A stretch of 64,000 bases of DNA, from positions 26,617,992 through 26,681,991 of the forward strand of contig CM061224.1 in the NCBI GenBank assembly GCA_030844895.1, written 5' to 3'. Of the stretch, positions 10,557-22,596 are shown one piece after another. Within the stretch, counting starts at the first letter, position 1. Every line of letters begins with the position of its first letter. Origin of the DNA: Ambrosia x helenae. Taxonomy: Eukaryota; Streptophyta; Magnoliopsida; Asterales; Asteraceae. The position numbers and the translations under genes were made by a program. Under the pieces are notes generated by a model. It saw nothing but the letters and a program-made list of their open reading frames with translations. It was not told where the DNA came from and did not search any database.

Positions 10557-11292
10557 CCTCTTTTTATTTACTTTTGTCAACATCCATTTCTCATTACTCA
10601 TTCCTCTCCTACTAATTCCTTTCTCCTTCCTATCTCATTGTCATTTTTGCAAGGTATGTTCTTCATCATAATGTTTGCAATCATCTAACATAAAAGATAA
10701 AAACAATAAGATTGTATCCTTATTTATTTACAATCAGAAATGTGAATCCTATATCTAAATCCTTATTTTTTTACAAACAGAAATGTGAATCCTATATCTA
10801 AATGGCGTGCTACAAAACATCCAAGATTTCCGGTTGACTTTTCTGATTCATTTGAAATCCGTAAAGCAAATGTTTCAAACCATTTTACATATATAATAAA
10901 TACAATCGTGTTCTTATTAAAACAACTTTCAAATCGTATTGTTTTTCGATTATGTTTAAACAAAAAAGAATCGTTTTTTTTATTAAAACCATTTGATAAT
11001 CTTTTTACAATCAACTCTATGCTTTGGATGTAATCGATATGCGAGTAATTCTGCTCAGCTTTAATCATTGAATATATGATTGTGTTTTTTAATAAACAGA
11101 TTGCAATTGAAATCGGTTTTGAGTATGTGTGAATATAAGAAACAAGTATATAAAAAAAAAACAAAATACCGGATTTCATAAAAGAAGATAATTAAAATCA
11201 GTTTTTAGTATGAGTGACTTTATGTATATACTAACAAAAGTTTGTTTTTTGCATACGAAGAACAGGATTTCAGTAGGACAAATAACTTCGAT

Positions 11293-12704
11293 ATGGCTTA
11301 TCACAAGGGTGACAAATTCTTCAAGGTTATTCATGACCCTTCCGCACGAGTTTTGGTATGACGTTTCTAATATTTTTTAAGTAAAAAAACCTTATTTGTT
11401 ATTATAATGTTTGTTTGTACGTGTTTGTGCAGACATTGCCTAAATCCATGAACAGGTTTTTGTTATCTAAAAACTTACGAAACAACAACATTAAAGTTTC
11501 AACATACCATGGTCAATCTTGGTTTGTTTTGTTAGAATTTATAGATGATGAATTCTGCTTAACAAATGGATGGTCAAAAGTTGTACATGATTTATGCTTC
11601 TCTATGTTTTACGTGATATTTGAGTTTATTGCTCCGAATGCTTTCATGATGGAGCATTACAATCATTCTCCTTCCATGCAGTTGGACGTGTCATTCTGCA
11701 AAATGATTGAACATGAGTTGACGACCCCTATGGTAAGTGCCATTAAGTTCGATACTTTCTATAACATGTTTTTAATATGTTAATTTGTCCATATTATTTG
11801 ATAACAAATTTTGCTTTCAGGTTATACCTTACTCCTTTATTAATAAGCATTATCCCGATGGTGTCCCTAATGTTCCAATCACTATGTATGTAGATGATTT
11901 ACATAAATGGAACGTTACAATACAAAGGATTGGTCCTGATTATTGTTTTTCTAATGGTTGGTTGAATTTCATAAGTGATCTTCGTCTCCAGGTTGGTGAA
12001 CTACTTTGTTTAGAAAAAAAAGAAATTGGGGTGTTTAATGTTACAACTTTCAACAAGAATGGTCGCCAAATGAAATTATTCAAAGTTTTGAATAACAATT
12101 TGTTAGAAGAGGATAATAATGTTTTGGAACCACCAGTTGGTCCGAATACGCAAGAAATTCAACTTTCCAAGTACGATGGTTTACATGGTTTTGCATCCCA
12201 TGTTACAAATGAGTTGGTATGTTTATTTTTTTTTATGTATGGTGATTGCCTAATTTTATTTTATTTTTCTTTTGCCTATTCCATCTACAAATTTGTATTC
12301 ATTATTCATTTTGGCGATTATGTAGGTAATTCCTAACTTGATTGCGGAAATTGCCGGTTTAAATCAATCATCCAAGATTAAGATTAAATTTACCAATGGG
12401 TATTTGTGGTCTCCTATGGTGCATGTAGGTGTTCATTATCAAGTTCCTAGGTTTGTGTTTTTTAATTTTTACCGTCTACATTTTCATTTATTTTATATTA
12501 TGTAAATTGCTTTACCTCTTATATATTTTTGTGTTGTTGATTGTTTTGTTAAGGTTTACTGTCATTGGATGGGATGTCTTGCGTGAATCAGAAGGTATTT
12601 CTATTGGAGACTACTGCCTTTTCAAATGGTGTTCGCATAAACGTAGGCTTTTTGTTACCAAGATTGACACACAAGAAGTTATTGATTTCTCACAAATCAA
12701 TTAA
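11293..12704 (+). CDS. B3-domain (REM-like) DNA-binding protein, three B3 repeats
   Basis: Spliced model: 11293-11355, 11433-11732, 11821-12216, 12326-12450, 12554-12704, giving 344 residues with frame kept at every junction. B3 domains bind the DNA major groove in plant transcription factors, and proteins with several B3 repeats are typical of the REM family. Repeat 1 (about residues 10-108) ends with the hallmark FCLTNGWSKVVHDL. Repeat 2 (about 122-205) has WNVTIQRI then YCFSNGWLNFISDL. An acidic linker (EEDNN...) leads to repeat 3 (about 254-344). Repeats begin at exon starts with LP or IP, as B3 domains do. The ATG at 11293 lies 27 bases after the acceptor of a 5' UTR intron. I infer nuclear location; no target is known. 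The gene pairs with the RPA70-like gene downstream, as in the second copy of the cassette. Confidence 0.75.
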
Positions 12705-14280
12705 TCCCTGTTAAATGTAATTTTTCGTTCATTCCATTAAACACATATTTCCATACACTCGTATGTTTATTGTTAGTTTTTTATGTATTTTTATTATATT
12801 TCTTTTTTTAACTTATTTTAAATAAATTTTACTGATTATAAAAATGTGTTTTGACCTTTGATTATGCTATAATACTTTAAATTCGCCATTAATGATTTCA
12901 ATGCTTGACATTGACTAAATGTAATCAATACATTAATTTATGATTAGACTTTAAGTTCGGCTTTAATGGTTTAATTCTTGACTTTGACTAAATTTATTCA
13001 ATACATTAATTAATTTATAACAATAATATATAAGAGCTAATTCGGATGCTAATTATCCTCCACTCTTTCATCCATTCCTTATTGTTGAATTGATTGCATA
13101 CCTATATTATGCTTTACATAACATGTAAATAACATTTAGTTTAGTAACATCCAACAGATAAAAAAAAATAACATCACAAATATGTATAATCATATGAATT
13201 CGGCTTTAATGGTTTAAATTCTTGACTTTTACTAAATTTAATCAATACATTAATTTATAACAATAATATATAAGAGTTAATTCGAATGCTAATTACCCTC
13301 CACTCTTTCATCCATTTCTTATTATTGAATCAATTGAATACATATATAATGCTTTACATAACATGTAAAGAACATTTAGTTTAATAACATTGGATAAAAC
13401 ATGAGGAAAAAAAATCAATACTAGCTATAATACTTAAAATTCGCCATTAATTATTTCAATGTTGACTTTGACTAAATGTAATCAATACATTAATTTAGTT
13501 TAATAACATTGAAGAAATAAAAAAAAAATTCACAAGTAGGTATAATCAATAAATGATTGACCTTGACTAAAGTGAATCAATACATAATGTTATAACCTTT
13601 AAATATATGCTAATTCAAATGCTAATTAACCGCCCACCATTACATCCATTTCCTATTATTCGCTAAATTCATTTAATTTAATAACATTGATTCAATAAAA
13701 AAAACAATTCACAACTAGGTATAATACTTAAAAGTCGCCATTAATTATTTCAATGCTTGACTTTTATTAAATTCAATCGATACATAAAGTTATAACAATA
13801 ATAACAATTCTAAGTCGAATCCTAATTACCCTCCACTCTTTCATCCGATTTTTATTATTCAATTGATTGAATTCCTATATAATGCTTGACATAACATATA
13901 AAGAACATTAGTTAAATAACATTGAATAGATCAAAACAACTTACAACTAACTATAATGCTTAACATACGGCTGTGTTGCTTTGAATACTTTACTTTGACT
14001 AAATTCAATCAATACATAAACTTATAACAATAATGTATTCAATCGTAATTCGGTTCCTAATTACCCTCCACTCTTTAATCTATTTGTTATTATTGAATTG
14101 ATTTAATTCCTACATCAATACCTATATAATGCTTGATAAACCGATTTAATCAATAAATGATTGACCTTGACTTAAGTGAATCAATACATAATGTTATAAT
14201 CTTTAAATATATGCTAATTCAAATCCTAATTAACCGCCCACCATTACATCCATTTCCTATTATTCGCTATATTCAATAAC
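12705..14280. repeat. Degenerate tandem repeat between B3 and RPA genes, about six copies
   Basis: A unit of roughly 170-340 bases recurs. Each copy contains 'tgactttgactaaat', 'caatacatta', 'ctaattaccctccactctttcatcc' and 'ttattattgaattgat'. The landmark CCTCCAC/CGCCCAC lies at about 13057, 13294, 13631, 13827, 14063 and 14234. One further copy lies at about 57335-57435, between the second B3 and RPA genes, which links the two cassettes. There is no coding potential. Confidence 0.75.
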
Positions 14281-14493
14281 TATATAAAGAAGTCAAACCA
14301 ATTCACATACGATTGTAATAAGACACGTTGGAGCCACTTTAAGTAATCACAAAGATATATTATTAGGTTACTATCTATTTCTCATATTTAATTACATAAT
14401 GTCGAAGTTATTTTGATTTGATTTTTATTTGTTGTGTTATTGAAGTCATCTTTTGTTATTTACATCATTTTTTTCCAGTTAACAAGATCAATG
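14281..14493 (+). promoter_or_regulatory. Stranded promoter and 5' UTR of the first RPA70-like gene
   Basis: A TATATAAA box (14281-14288) is followed by leader sequence and, at 14471-14478, an intron acceptor TTTTCCAG. The last 15 bases (14479-14493) are leader plus the start codon ATG (14491-14493), which is cut off from the rest of its gene by element 1. Transcripts from here would read ATG into the LTR and meet a stop after 13 codons. Confidence 0.55.
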
Positions 14494-14870
14494 TGTGACA
14501 CCCGGCAAACTCAGGTTAGTAACGTTGACTAAACTAGCAAGTCTACCTTAGCGAGTCATGCATATTACGTCCTTAACGGGGTCAGTCGAGTCGGTATGAT
14601 GATTCTGGGAATCATCGGGAGTCGTTATGATGACCCGCGGGGTCATCGGGAGTCGGTCCATAACTATGGGTACAAGGATCGGCGATTCGTGGAATCGCCG
14701 GGTTTAATGCACACACGAGTCTCGAGTCCCGGGAATTGGTGAACGGATGTAAACGTGTTAGTTATCATGCATTATATGTTTGAAATCATTATGTGACTTA
14801 TCGGTATGTGAATACGTGTTTAAATATGTTAAAATAGTGTTTAACGCGCCAAAAACTCGTTCCAGCACCA

Positions 14871-15005
14871 CAGGGGCGATTAGGACCCCTGATCGCCTAT
14901 ATGTTGGGGCGAGTAGGACACATATCAGGCGATTGGGACCTAATCGCCTGATGTTTCATGCGATTAGGCCCCCAATCGCATGATATGCACTGCTAATCGC
15001 ATGAA
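14871..15005. repeat. Inverted-motif array just upstream of the LTR TATA box
   Basis: About eight copies of GGCGATTAGG or its complement CCTAATCGCC, several head-to-head so that stems can form. The array ends about 25 bases before TATAAATA. The 3' LTR has the same array at about 22975-23108. Confidence 0.85.
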
Positions 15006-15029
15006 CAGCAGAGTCTGGGTCAAAACACC

Positions 15030-15037
15030 TATAAATA
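15030..15037 (+). promoter_or_regulatory. LTR TATA box (element 1; repeated at 23133-23140)
   Basis: TATAAATA in the context CACCTATAAATAGAACCC, followed by C/A-rich leader. It is the likely polymerase II promoter of the element. The 3' LTR copy points towards the RPA70-like gene and could drive it. Confidence 0.65.
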
Positions 15038-15824
15038 GAACCCTTAACTCCCCAAACACCTCTAGAACAACCCTAGCTGCTCCCAAACCACCCACACACC
15101 TTGAAACACCTCTGGAACTCTTTTTGCTACAAAAATCACCATCTCCAAGCTTACACACCTTCCTTTAACAAAACCCAAGGTGTGTTCTTCATCCCTAACC
15201 TTTGTAAAGTTGTTATTTTGAGTTCCCCAAAGGTCCAGACCTTGTTTTACTAAATTGTGTCTTTAAAAACCTTTCAAAAGAGTTCTAAACCAAGTCTACA
15301 CCTTAATGCTTGTTATTTATGAAGTTTGCATGCATATGTTGGTCTTCTTGGTGATTATAACATGAATGTTTTCAAGATATGATTGTACTTCTGCTATGTA
15401 GAGATCATTAGGAAGGTTGTCTTAGAAATTTTAGCCATTATTGTGGTGTTTTGAAGAAAATGTGTATTTTGACCCATTTGTATGTTCTTGAAGATTTAGG
15501 ATGATTATGGTATGATTGTTGATGCAATGTTGATTAGAATTGATACTAGGAAGATGTAGAACAGAGGTTTGATGATTTACATGTTTGTAAAGTTTGAAAT
15601 CTGATTGTTTCCATTTAAGGAAAGATAAGGTTGGTTGGTGAAACCTAGTACTTTGCCATTTTAGGAAATAATTGCTTAGAACATGATAGATCAGTGATAT
15701 GTTGGGGGTTTTTGCTTGAAATGGGTTGGTAAATGATTTAGGTTTGATATTGGGTGTTGTTGCATGTTTCGGATCTGATTTGGAGGGTTAAACGCGCGAA
15801 AATCCGTTACACAGCAGCAACAGG

Positions 15825-15975
15825 CGATTAGGAATCCTAATCGCCTGATGCCATGCGATTATGCAGACTAAAGGGGCGATTAGGACCCTAATCGCCTCAT
15901 ACTTCATGCGATTAGGCCCCTAATCGCCTGTAGGCTGATGCCTACTCGCGTGTGACCTTCCTAATCGCATGTACT
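15825..15975. repeat. Second inverted-motif array in the element 1 LTR
   Basis: About nine further copies of GGCGATTAGG/CCTAATCGCC, some as near-perfect hairpins, roughly 800 bases downstream of the TATA box. The 3' LTR copy lies at about 23925-24075. Confidence 0.85.
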
Positions 15976-17168
15976 GCTGTCGTGAACGCGTTTTGACATC
16001 CCGGAACACGATTTGACACCTAGAAACATGCTAGGAACCCCGGGATACACCCAATGACTTAGTAAGACGTATTCGGACCTGATTATGCGTTAAACGGACA
16101 TTATGCTAGACTAGGTGAATTATTGCGCGTGCTAAGTGTTTAATTGCATATGTTGCATGATGTCTTGTATTTATCTAACACGTGGAATGTCGGGTCACCA
16201 ATGGGATGTCGAGTCTTGTCTGGCACGGTCGGTTTAACAGTTAAAGGTGTTTTCAAACGTTTATGGTCACGGTCTGGACATTCGGGGACTAGTTAGCCTG
16301 CGGGTTATTAGTCCAATACTTATGCACATCTTATGATAGGTCGCCGCTATTTGGGGCTATCATAACATAATTACTTAACTGTTTTCAAGAAACGCAATCC
16401 AAGGTGAGTTTCACAGCCCCACTTTTACTGTCTTGCTTTCGGGGGGGGGGGGGAGAAACATGCTTTGTACGAACTATTTGAAGGTCATGTTATACTATGG
16501 GCACTTTATGTTACTATACGGCTTTTATGGAAAGTCCCAGGGGGAAACCATGAATGTGCGGGAACGCACAACGGGGGAAATGTGGATAGATCTATTGGGC
16601 CTCACAAGCCCCACTCGACGGCGGGGCCGGGCGGGTGCATATTGTCTCTACCTATCGGGTTACTGAGGCATCGGTAGCCCAGTCGTCTGGGCTGGTATCA
16701 TCTTTTGGTTCATGTTTAGTAATGGGTTCCCAACCGTAGTAGTAAAAACACTTAACGTCTAGCTAACGTTCTTATGACATAGTATTAACGGAAATGATCT
16801 TTGTGAACTTGCGACAACACTTTTATAAAAGAAAACCTGTGAACTCACCAGCATTATATGTTGACATTTTTGGCATGTTTTCTCAGGTCGCTAAGGTAGC
16901 AGTCAAGGGGCTAGGCGCATGGAGTCATGCACAGCGTCTAATATTTTGAAGCATATTAAACAATGTTTTGTAAACAATGATATGTCTTTTGGTTGTAAAC
17001 AAGAATGCTTCCGCTGCTGGTTTACAGCTCAAAGCATGATATTTTGGTTTTAAATATAATTATGAATGCATGTTTGTTGAATGTTTATTGTGATCGTTGA
17101 CTGAGATCCTGGTGTGTCACGCGCCTCGCGGTAAAACCCCGCACGTGGAATTTGAGGGTGTGACAGAT

Positions 17169-17181
17169 TGGTATCAGAGCC
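17169..17181 (+). promoter_or_regulatory. Primer-binding site, initiator Met tRNA (element 1)
   Basis: TGGTATCAGAGCC starts three bases after the 5' LTR and complements the 3' end of plant tRNA-iMet. Confidence 0.9.
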
Positions 17182-17786
17182 AACGGTTATAGTGAACTAG
17201 GACTGCATGTAGAGTCTAGTCTATAACTGAGTCGCACACAATAGACGGTCACAATTAGTCGAGTCTTAGCAAGTGGGTAACAATATGACTTGTCGAGGGT
17301 GCCGGTGTCATCGTCTACTACGCTACATCATCTATTTATTCCTTATCATCCTATTTCTTGACTCAACCTTACTGTGATCCGATGGCGAACGATATACTAT
17401 TGAACTTTCTTGACGGCGGTGTACATTTGGGTAGCTTCGGCGTACTCTTGAGATCTGTCCAGGGATTTGGACATCTCCCCTCTATGCCCTAATGAACACG
17501 CCCGTTCTTATGCATACTATCTTGTACTTATACTTATAATGATACCATGATTTGGCGCTAGTGTTCGGTGACTTGAACTTCAAACTTAAAGCGCGCCTGG
17601 AGGACCATGTGGAACAGTTTATCATGTCGGGTGCACACGAGATCATAAACTGTGATGCATGGGATCCCTGGCGGACTTTGGGCTTGAACGGATGGACCCG
17701 AGCTGGGCTCTGTCTAGTTTCTTGAAATTCCTAATGGGTTATACCACGGGCAAGCCTAAATCTTTTGTTTCATGTTGTGACAGAAG
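17182..17786 (+). other. Untranslated leader of element 1
   Basis: About 600 bases between primer-binding site and gag start, with no coding frame of note. It presumably carries packaging signals, which I cannot identify. Confidence 0.6.
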
Positions 17787-20700
17787 ATGTCGGGAGCTCG
17801 TGGAGGTCGCAGAGGCGGCCGTGCTGGCGGTCGTGCTGGCGGCCGTGGTCGCGGGAATATTAATATGACCCAGGCCGAATTGGATAACTTAATGCAGCAG
17901 CACGTGAATATTGCTCTGGCTGCATTCCAAGCCGCTCATAATGCTATGGGTGGTACGTTAATTTTCACCTATACTACCTTGTTCTGGGGTACTGTACCTC
18001 TTTCTCGATTCTCACCTGCGTGTCTGTTCCAGGTGGTGCTGTCAATCCTCCTCCATCCCAGTGTTCCTACAAAAAGTTTATGGATTGCAAGCCCCACAAC
18101 TTTAGTGGCACTGAAGGGGCAGTGGGACTGCTCCGCTGGTTGGAGAAAATTGAATCTGTTTTCTCGATGTGCAACTGCCCGGAAGGCGACCGGGTGAAAT
18201 ATGCTTCTGCGACCCTGGAGGGTCAAGCTTTGACTTGGTGGAACTCCACCACCCAGACTATGGGTATTGGGGAAGCCCACGCTATGCCCTGGGCGGAGTT
18301 CATTCAATTGCTGAAAAATGAGTATTGCCCGAGGGATGAAATCCAGAAGCTTGAGCATGAAGTCTGGAATCATAAGATGGTGGGGTCCGAGATTGAAGCT
18401 TATACTGCTACGCACAATGAGTTGGCGGTGTTGTGCCCCGATCTGCACACACCCGAATACCGAAGGATTGAGCATTATGTCGCTGGGTTGGTACCGGAGA
18501 TTGCCGGGTTAGTTGCTGCGGGTAATCTCACTGTTTATTCTGAGGTGGTTCGGTCGGCTCATAGGCTGACCAACATGAAGGTGGCTGAAGGGGTCTTGCC
18601 TCCTCGAGGCGCTGCTGTGAAGACTTCTGATAGTAACAAGCGGAAGTGGGAAGCCGTGGGGAAGGGCTCGAGCACGGCTCAGCCTCAACAGGTGAAGAAG
18701 TCTGATACTGGGGGATCGTCGTCTGAGCAAAAATCGGGGGGTTATATTGGGAAACTGCCGAAATGTGACCGGTGTGGATTTCACCACAACGGTCGTTGCG
18801 AGGACCGGAACCGTTGCCACAGGTGCCATAAGCTTGGGCACCAGGCAAAGGATTGCAGGGTTAATCTTCAGGTTAACCGGAACCCGCCTGCTACACCTAC
18901 TCCGGCTCCTCCTGTTGCTGCTCCCCAGGGAGGTCAGGGCAAACATGGGTGCTACAACTGTGGTGAACTTGGTCACTACAAGCGTGAATGCCCCAAGTTG
19001 AAGCAGGGCGAGGCTGGGAAGAGTGGGTCGGGCAATGGAAACAATGGGGGCGGAGGCAGGAACGCTCGCGCCTTCGTGATTGGTTCGAGCGGTGCTCGAC
19101 AAGACCCTGACACTGTTACTGGTACGTTTCTTCTCGATAATCGCTATGCTACGGTTTTATTCGATTCTGGTGCCAATAAGAGTTTTGTATCCCTTGGGTT
19201 TAGTCAATTTCTTGATAGGGTACCTACACCTTTAGAGGCTAAGTACTTGATAGAATTGGCTGATGGTAAGAAAGTTGAGGCGACGCACGTCCTTAGGGAG
19301 TGTCACCTTGAGTTGTCGGGTTATTCCTTCCCTATTGATCTTATGCCGGTGTCCTTGGGTAGTTTCGATGTTGTCGTGGGTATGGATTGGTTGTCGCTGT
19401 ATCATGCTGAGATCGTTTGTTTTGATAAAGTCATTCGACTTCCTCTCCCTGATGGAGAAACTCTGTTGGTGCATGGTGAGAAGAGCGGGGTCCCATTGAG
19501 TATCATTTCGTGTATGAAAGCCTATAAGTATCTTCGGAAGGGGTATTCTGCCATTCTGGCACTTGTTTCGGTTTCGTCTGAAGAAGAGAAGAAGATTGAA
19601 GATATTCCTGTTGTCCGTGACTTTCCCGATGTATTTCCCGAAGACTTACCTGGTCTTCCGCCTTATCGCCAGGTCGAATTTGGTATTGAACTTGCTCCGG
19701 GTGCGGCCCCTATTGCCCGTGCCCCTTATCGTCTTGCACCTCCCGAGATGCAGGAGTTATCGAACCAGTTGCAGGAGCTGTTAGAGAAGGGTTTCATCCG
19801 ACCTAGTTCGTCCCCGTGGGGAGCCCCTATTTTGTTTGTCAAGAAGAAGGACGGAAGCCTACGGATGTGTATCGACTACCGGGAGTTGAATAAGGTTACC
19901 ATCAAGAATCGCTATCCTCTTCCTCGCATCGATGACTTATTTGACCAGCTTCAGGGTTCTAGTTTCTATTCGAAGATTGATTTGAGGTCGGGGTACCATC
20001 AGTTGAGGGTTCAAGAAGCTGACATTCCGAAGACCGCCTTTCGAACTCGCTATGGCCATTTTGAATTCCTGGTCATGCCTTTTGGTCTCACCAATGCACC
20101 TGCCATCTTTATGGATCTGATGAACCGTGTTTGCAAGCCTTATCTTGATAAGTTCGTGATTGTCTTCATTGATGATATTCTAGTCTATTCCAAGAACGAG
20201 GTGGACCACCAGGAACACTTACGTCTTGTTTTGGAACTCCTGAGGCGGGAACAGTTGTACGCCAAGTTTTCTAAGTGTAGCTTCTGGTTGCGTGAAGTCC
20301 AATTCCTTGGTCATGTTGTTAATGAGAAAGGAATTCACGTTGACCCAGCAAAGATTGAAGCCATTAAAGACTGGGAAGCACCAAAGACGCCATCTGAGGT
20401 GCGGCAATTCCTAGGCCTTGCAGGTTATTACCGTCGTTTTATCGAGGGATTTTCGAAGATCGCTCAACCCCTCACCTCGCTTACCCAGAAGGACAGAAAG
20501 TTCGACTGGGGTGATTCGCAGGAGTCGGCCTTCCAGTTGTTAAAGGCTAAACTCTGTTCTGCTCCTATCTTGTCCTTGCCTGAGGGTACGGACGATTTTG
20601 TGGTTTATTGTGACGCTTCTATCCGGGGTCTCGGGTGTGTACTGATGCAGCGCGAGAAGGTCATCGCCTATGCTTCTCGCCAGCTCAAGGTTCACGAGAA

Positions 20701-22468
20701 AAACTACCCCACCCATGATCTGGAATTGGGTGCGGTGGTCTTTGCTTTAAAGATATGGAGGCATTACTTGTACGGTACCAAATGCACCATTTTCACCGAT
20801 AACAAGAGCCTCCAGCATATATTTGATCAGAAGGTGTTGAATATAAGACAGCGTCGCTGGGTCGAGCTTCTTAATGATTACGAGTGCGCTATTAAATACC
20901 ATCCTGGCAAGGCGAATGTGGTCGCAGACGCCTTTAGCAGGAAGGAAACGGCTAAACCTCGTCGTGTTCGAGCTCTTCAGCTCACTATTCATTCCGGCTT
21001 ACCCGATCGAATCCGTTCAGCGCAGCAAGAAGCTTTGAAGGAGGAAAACCTTAAAGCTGAAACCATGCATGGTGCTGATAGCCACCTTGAACTCAGGTCC
21101 GATGGGTTACACTATTTCGCTGAACGTATTTGGGTTCCTTTATTTGGGGGCTTGCGGGAGCTCGTTCTTGATGAAGCTCACAAGTCCCGGTACTCTATTC
21201 ACCCTGGCTCCGATAAGATGTATCAAGACCTAAAGATACTTTATTGGTGGCCGAACATGAAGGCGGACGTGGCTTCGTACGTGAGCAAGTGCTTGACCTG
21301 TGCCAAGGTCAAGGTCGAGTATCAAAAGCCATCCGGCCTTCTGCAACAGCCCGAAATTCCCGAGTGGAAGTGGGAGCGGATTACGATGGACTTTATGACC
21401 AAACTCCCGAAATCGCCCAGTGGTTGCGACATGATCTGGGTGATTGTCGATAGGTTGACAAAGTCTGCGCACTTCCTCGCTATCAAAGAGACCGATGGTC
21501 TCGAGCGTCTGGCGCGGTTATATCTAAAGGAAGTGGTCTCTCGGCACGGGGTGCCTGTCTCTATTATTTCTGATCGTGATCCTCGGTTCGCCTCTAACTT
21601 CTGGAAGTCCTTGCATAAGGCTCTGGGTACTCAGTTGGACATGAGCACAGCGTATCATCCGCAAACTGACGGTCAAAGTGAGCGGACAATCCAAACGCTA
21701 GAAGACATGCTTCGGGCATGTGTGATCGACTTTGGCAAGGGGTGGGAGAGTCATTTACCGTTAGTGGAATTCTCCTACAACAACAGTTACCATTCTAGCA
21801 TCAAGGCAGCTCCGTTCGAAGCTCTTTACGGGCGGAAATGCCGGTCTCCTCTTTGTTGGGCCGAGGTGGGTGAGAGTCAACTCACCGGCCCAGAACTTGT
21901 GTACGAGACTTCCGAAAAGATCGTACAAATCCGTAACCGCATGGCAGCAGCTCGGGATCGTCAAAAGAGCTATGCCGATCGTCGTCGCAAGCCTTTGGAG
22001 TTTGAGGTTGGCGACAGGGTTTTGTTGAAGGTATCTCTGTGGAAGGGCGTTATACGTTTTGGGAAGCGGGGCAAATTGAATCCTCGGTATGTGGGACCGT
22101 TCGCAATCCTGGAACGGATTAGACCGGTAGCATACAGGCTTGATCTGCCAGCTGAGCTCAGCAATGTTCATAATGTCTTCCATGTTTCTAATCTGAAGAA
22201 GTGTTTGGCGGATGAATCTTTGGTTGTTCCTCTCGAAGAGATCAAGGTGGATGATCGTCTACGTATCGTGGAGGAACCGGTTGAAATTCTTGACTATAAA
22301 ATCCGTAGCCTTCGCCGGAGTAAAATCCGCATTGTTAAAGTCCGTTGGAACTCTGATCGTGGACCGGAGTTCACGTGGGAACGGGAAGATCAAATGAAGG
22401 CTAAATATCCCCATTTATTCCCTAAGCGCGCGTTCGAATCAAGACATGTCTCTGCTGAAGCTGAATGA
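17787..22468 (+). CDS. gag-pol: Gag-pol polyprotein of element 1, with an 80-base intron
   Basis: Exon 1 17787-17952, intron 17953-18032 (GTACGT...TTCCAG), exon 2 18033-22468, one frame of about 1,533 residues. Order: RG-rich N-terminus (MSGARGGRRGG); gag domain with LTWWNST; CCHC knuckles near residues 317 and 362 (CHRCHKLGHQAKDC, CYNCGELGHYKREC); aspartic protease LFDSGA near 430; reverse transcriptase with FIDDILVYS near 767; RNase H with YCDAS near 914; integrase with a zinc-binding segment (HPGSDK...CLTCAK) and catalytic D, D and E in MDF, SRHGVPVSIISDRDPRF and QTDGQSE; and a C-terminal chromodomain-like segment ending WEREDQMKAKYPHLF. All catalytic motifs are present and no stop or frameshift is seen, so the element may be competent. 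Gag and pol share one frame without a frameshift site. Without splicing, the intron puts gag exon 1 out of frame with exon 2. Confidence 0.93.
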
Positions 22469-22493
22469 ATCTCGGGTCGAGATTCCTTTCAAC

Positions 22494-22503
22494 AGGGGGA
22501 TGA
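22494..22503 (+). repeat. Duplicate purine tract upstream of the true PPT
   Basis: CAGGGGGATGATGTGGCAACCGG here repeats, 93 bases upstream, the sequence at 22587-22606 (AGGGGGATGATGTGACACCCGG). About 20 bases 5' of each tract are also similar. The first copy resembles an LTR edge but is not followed by LTR. Confidence 0.75.
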
Positions 22504-22586
22504 TGTGGCAACCGGAAAATTTTTCTTCTCTTTCGTCTCTTCCTTTTTGGGCCTTGGGCAATTTTCGGGACGAAAATTCTTTCAAC

Positions 22587-22596
22587 AGGGGGATGA
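22587..22596 (+). promoter_or_regulatory. Polypurine tract of element 1
   Basis: AGGGGGATGA directly abuts the 3' LTR start, as required for plus-strand priming. Confidence 0.85.

Larger units (their letters stand above)
14494..17165 (+). repeat. 5' LTR of element 1
   Basis: TGTGACACCC...GGGTGTGACA ends. TATA box TATAAATA at 15030-15037. Two arrays of a short inverted motif (GCGATTAGG and its complement) lie at about 14871-15005 and 15825-15975. Small open frames in the LTR show no family resemblance and are dismissed. Confidence 0.92.

Noticed and set aside
10763..11179. Minus-strand 138-residue open frame and its plus-strand partner at 10785-11033
   Set aside because: They lie within the predicted 5' UTR intron of the B3 gene, are low in complexity and have no family features.
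14780..15168. Open frames in the element 1 LTR (also at 22883-23271)
   Set aside because: They lie on both strands over the motif array, show no family resemblance, and recur only because the LTR is duplicated.
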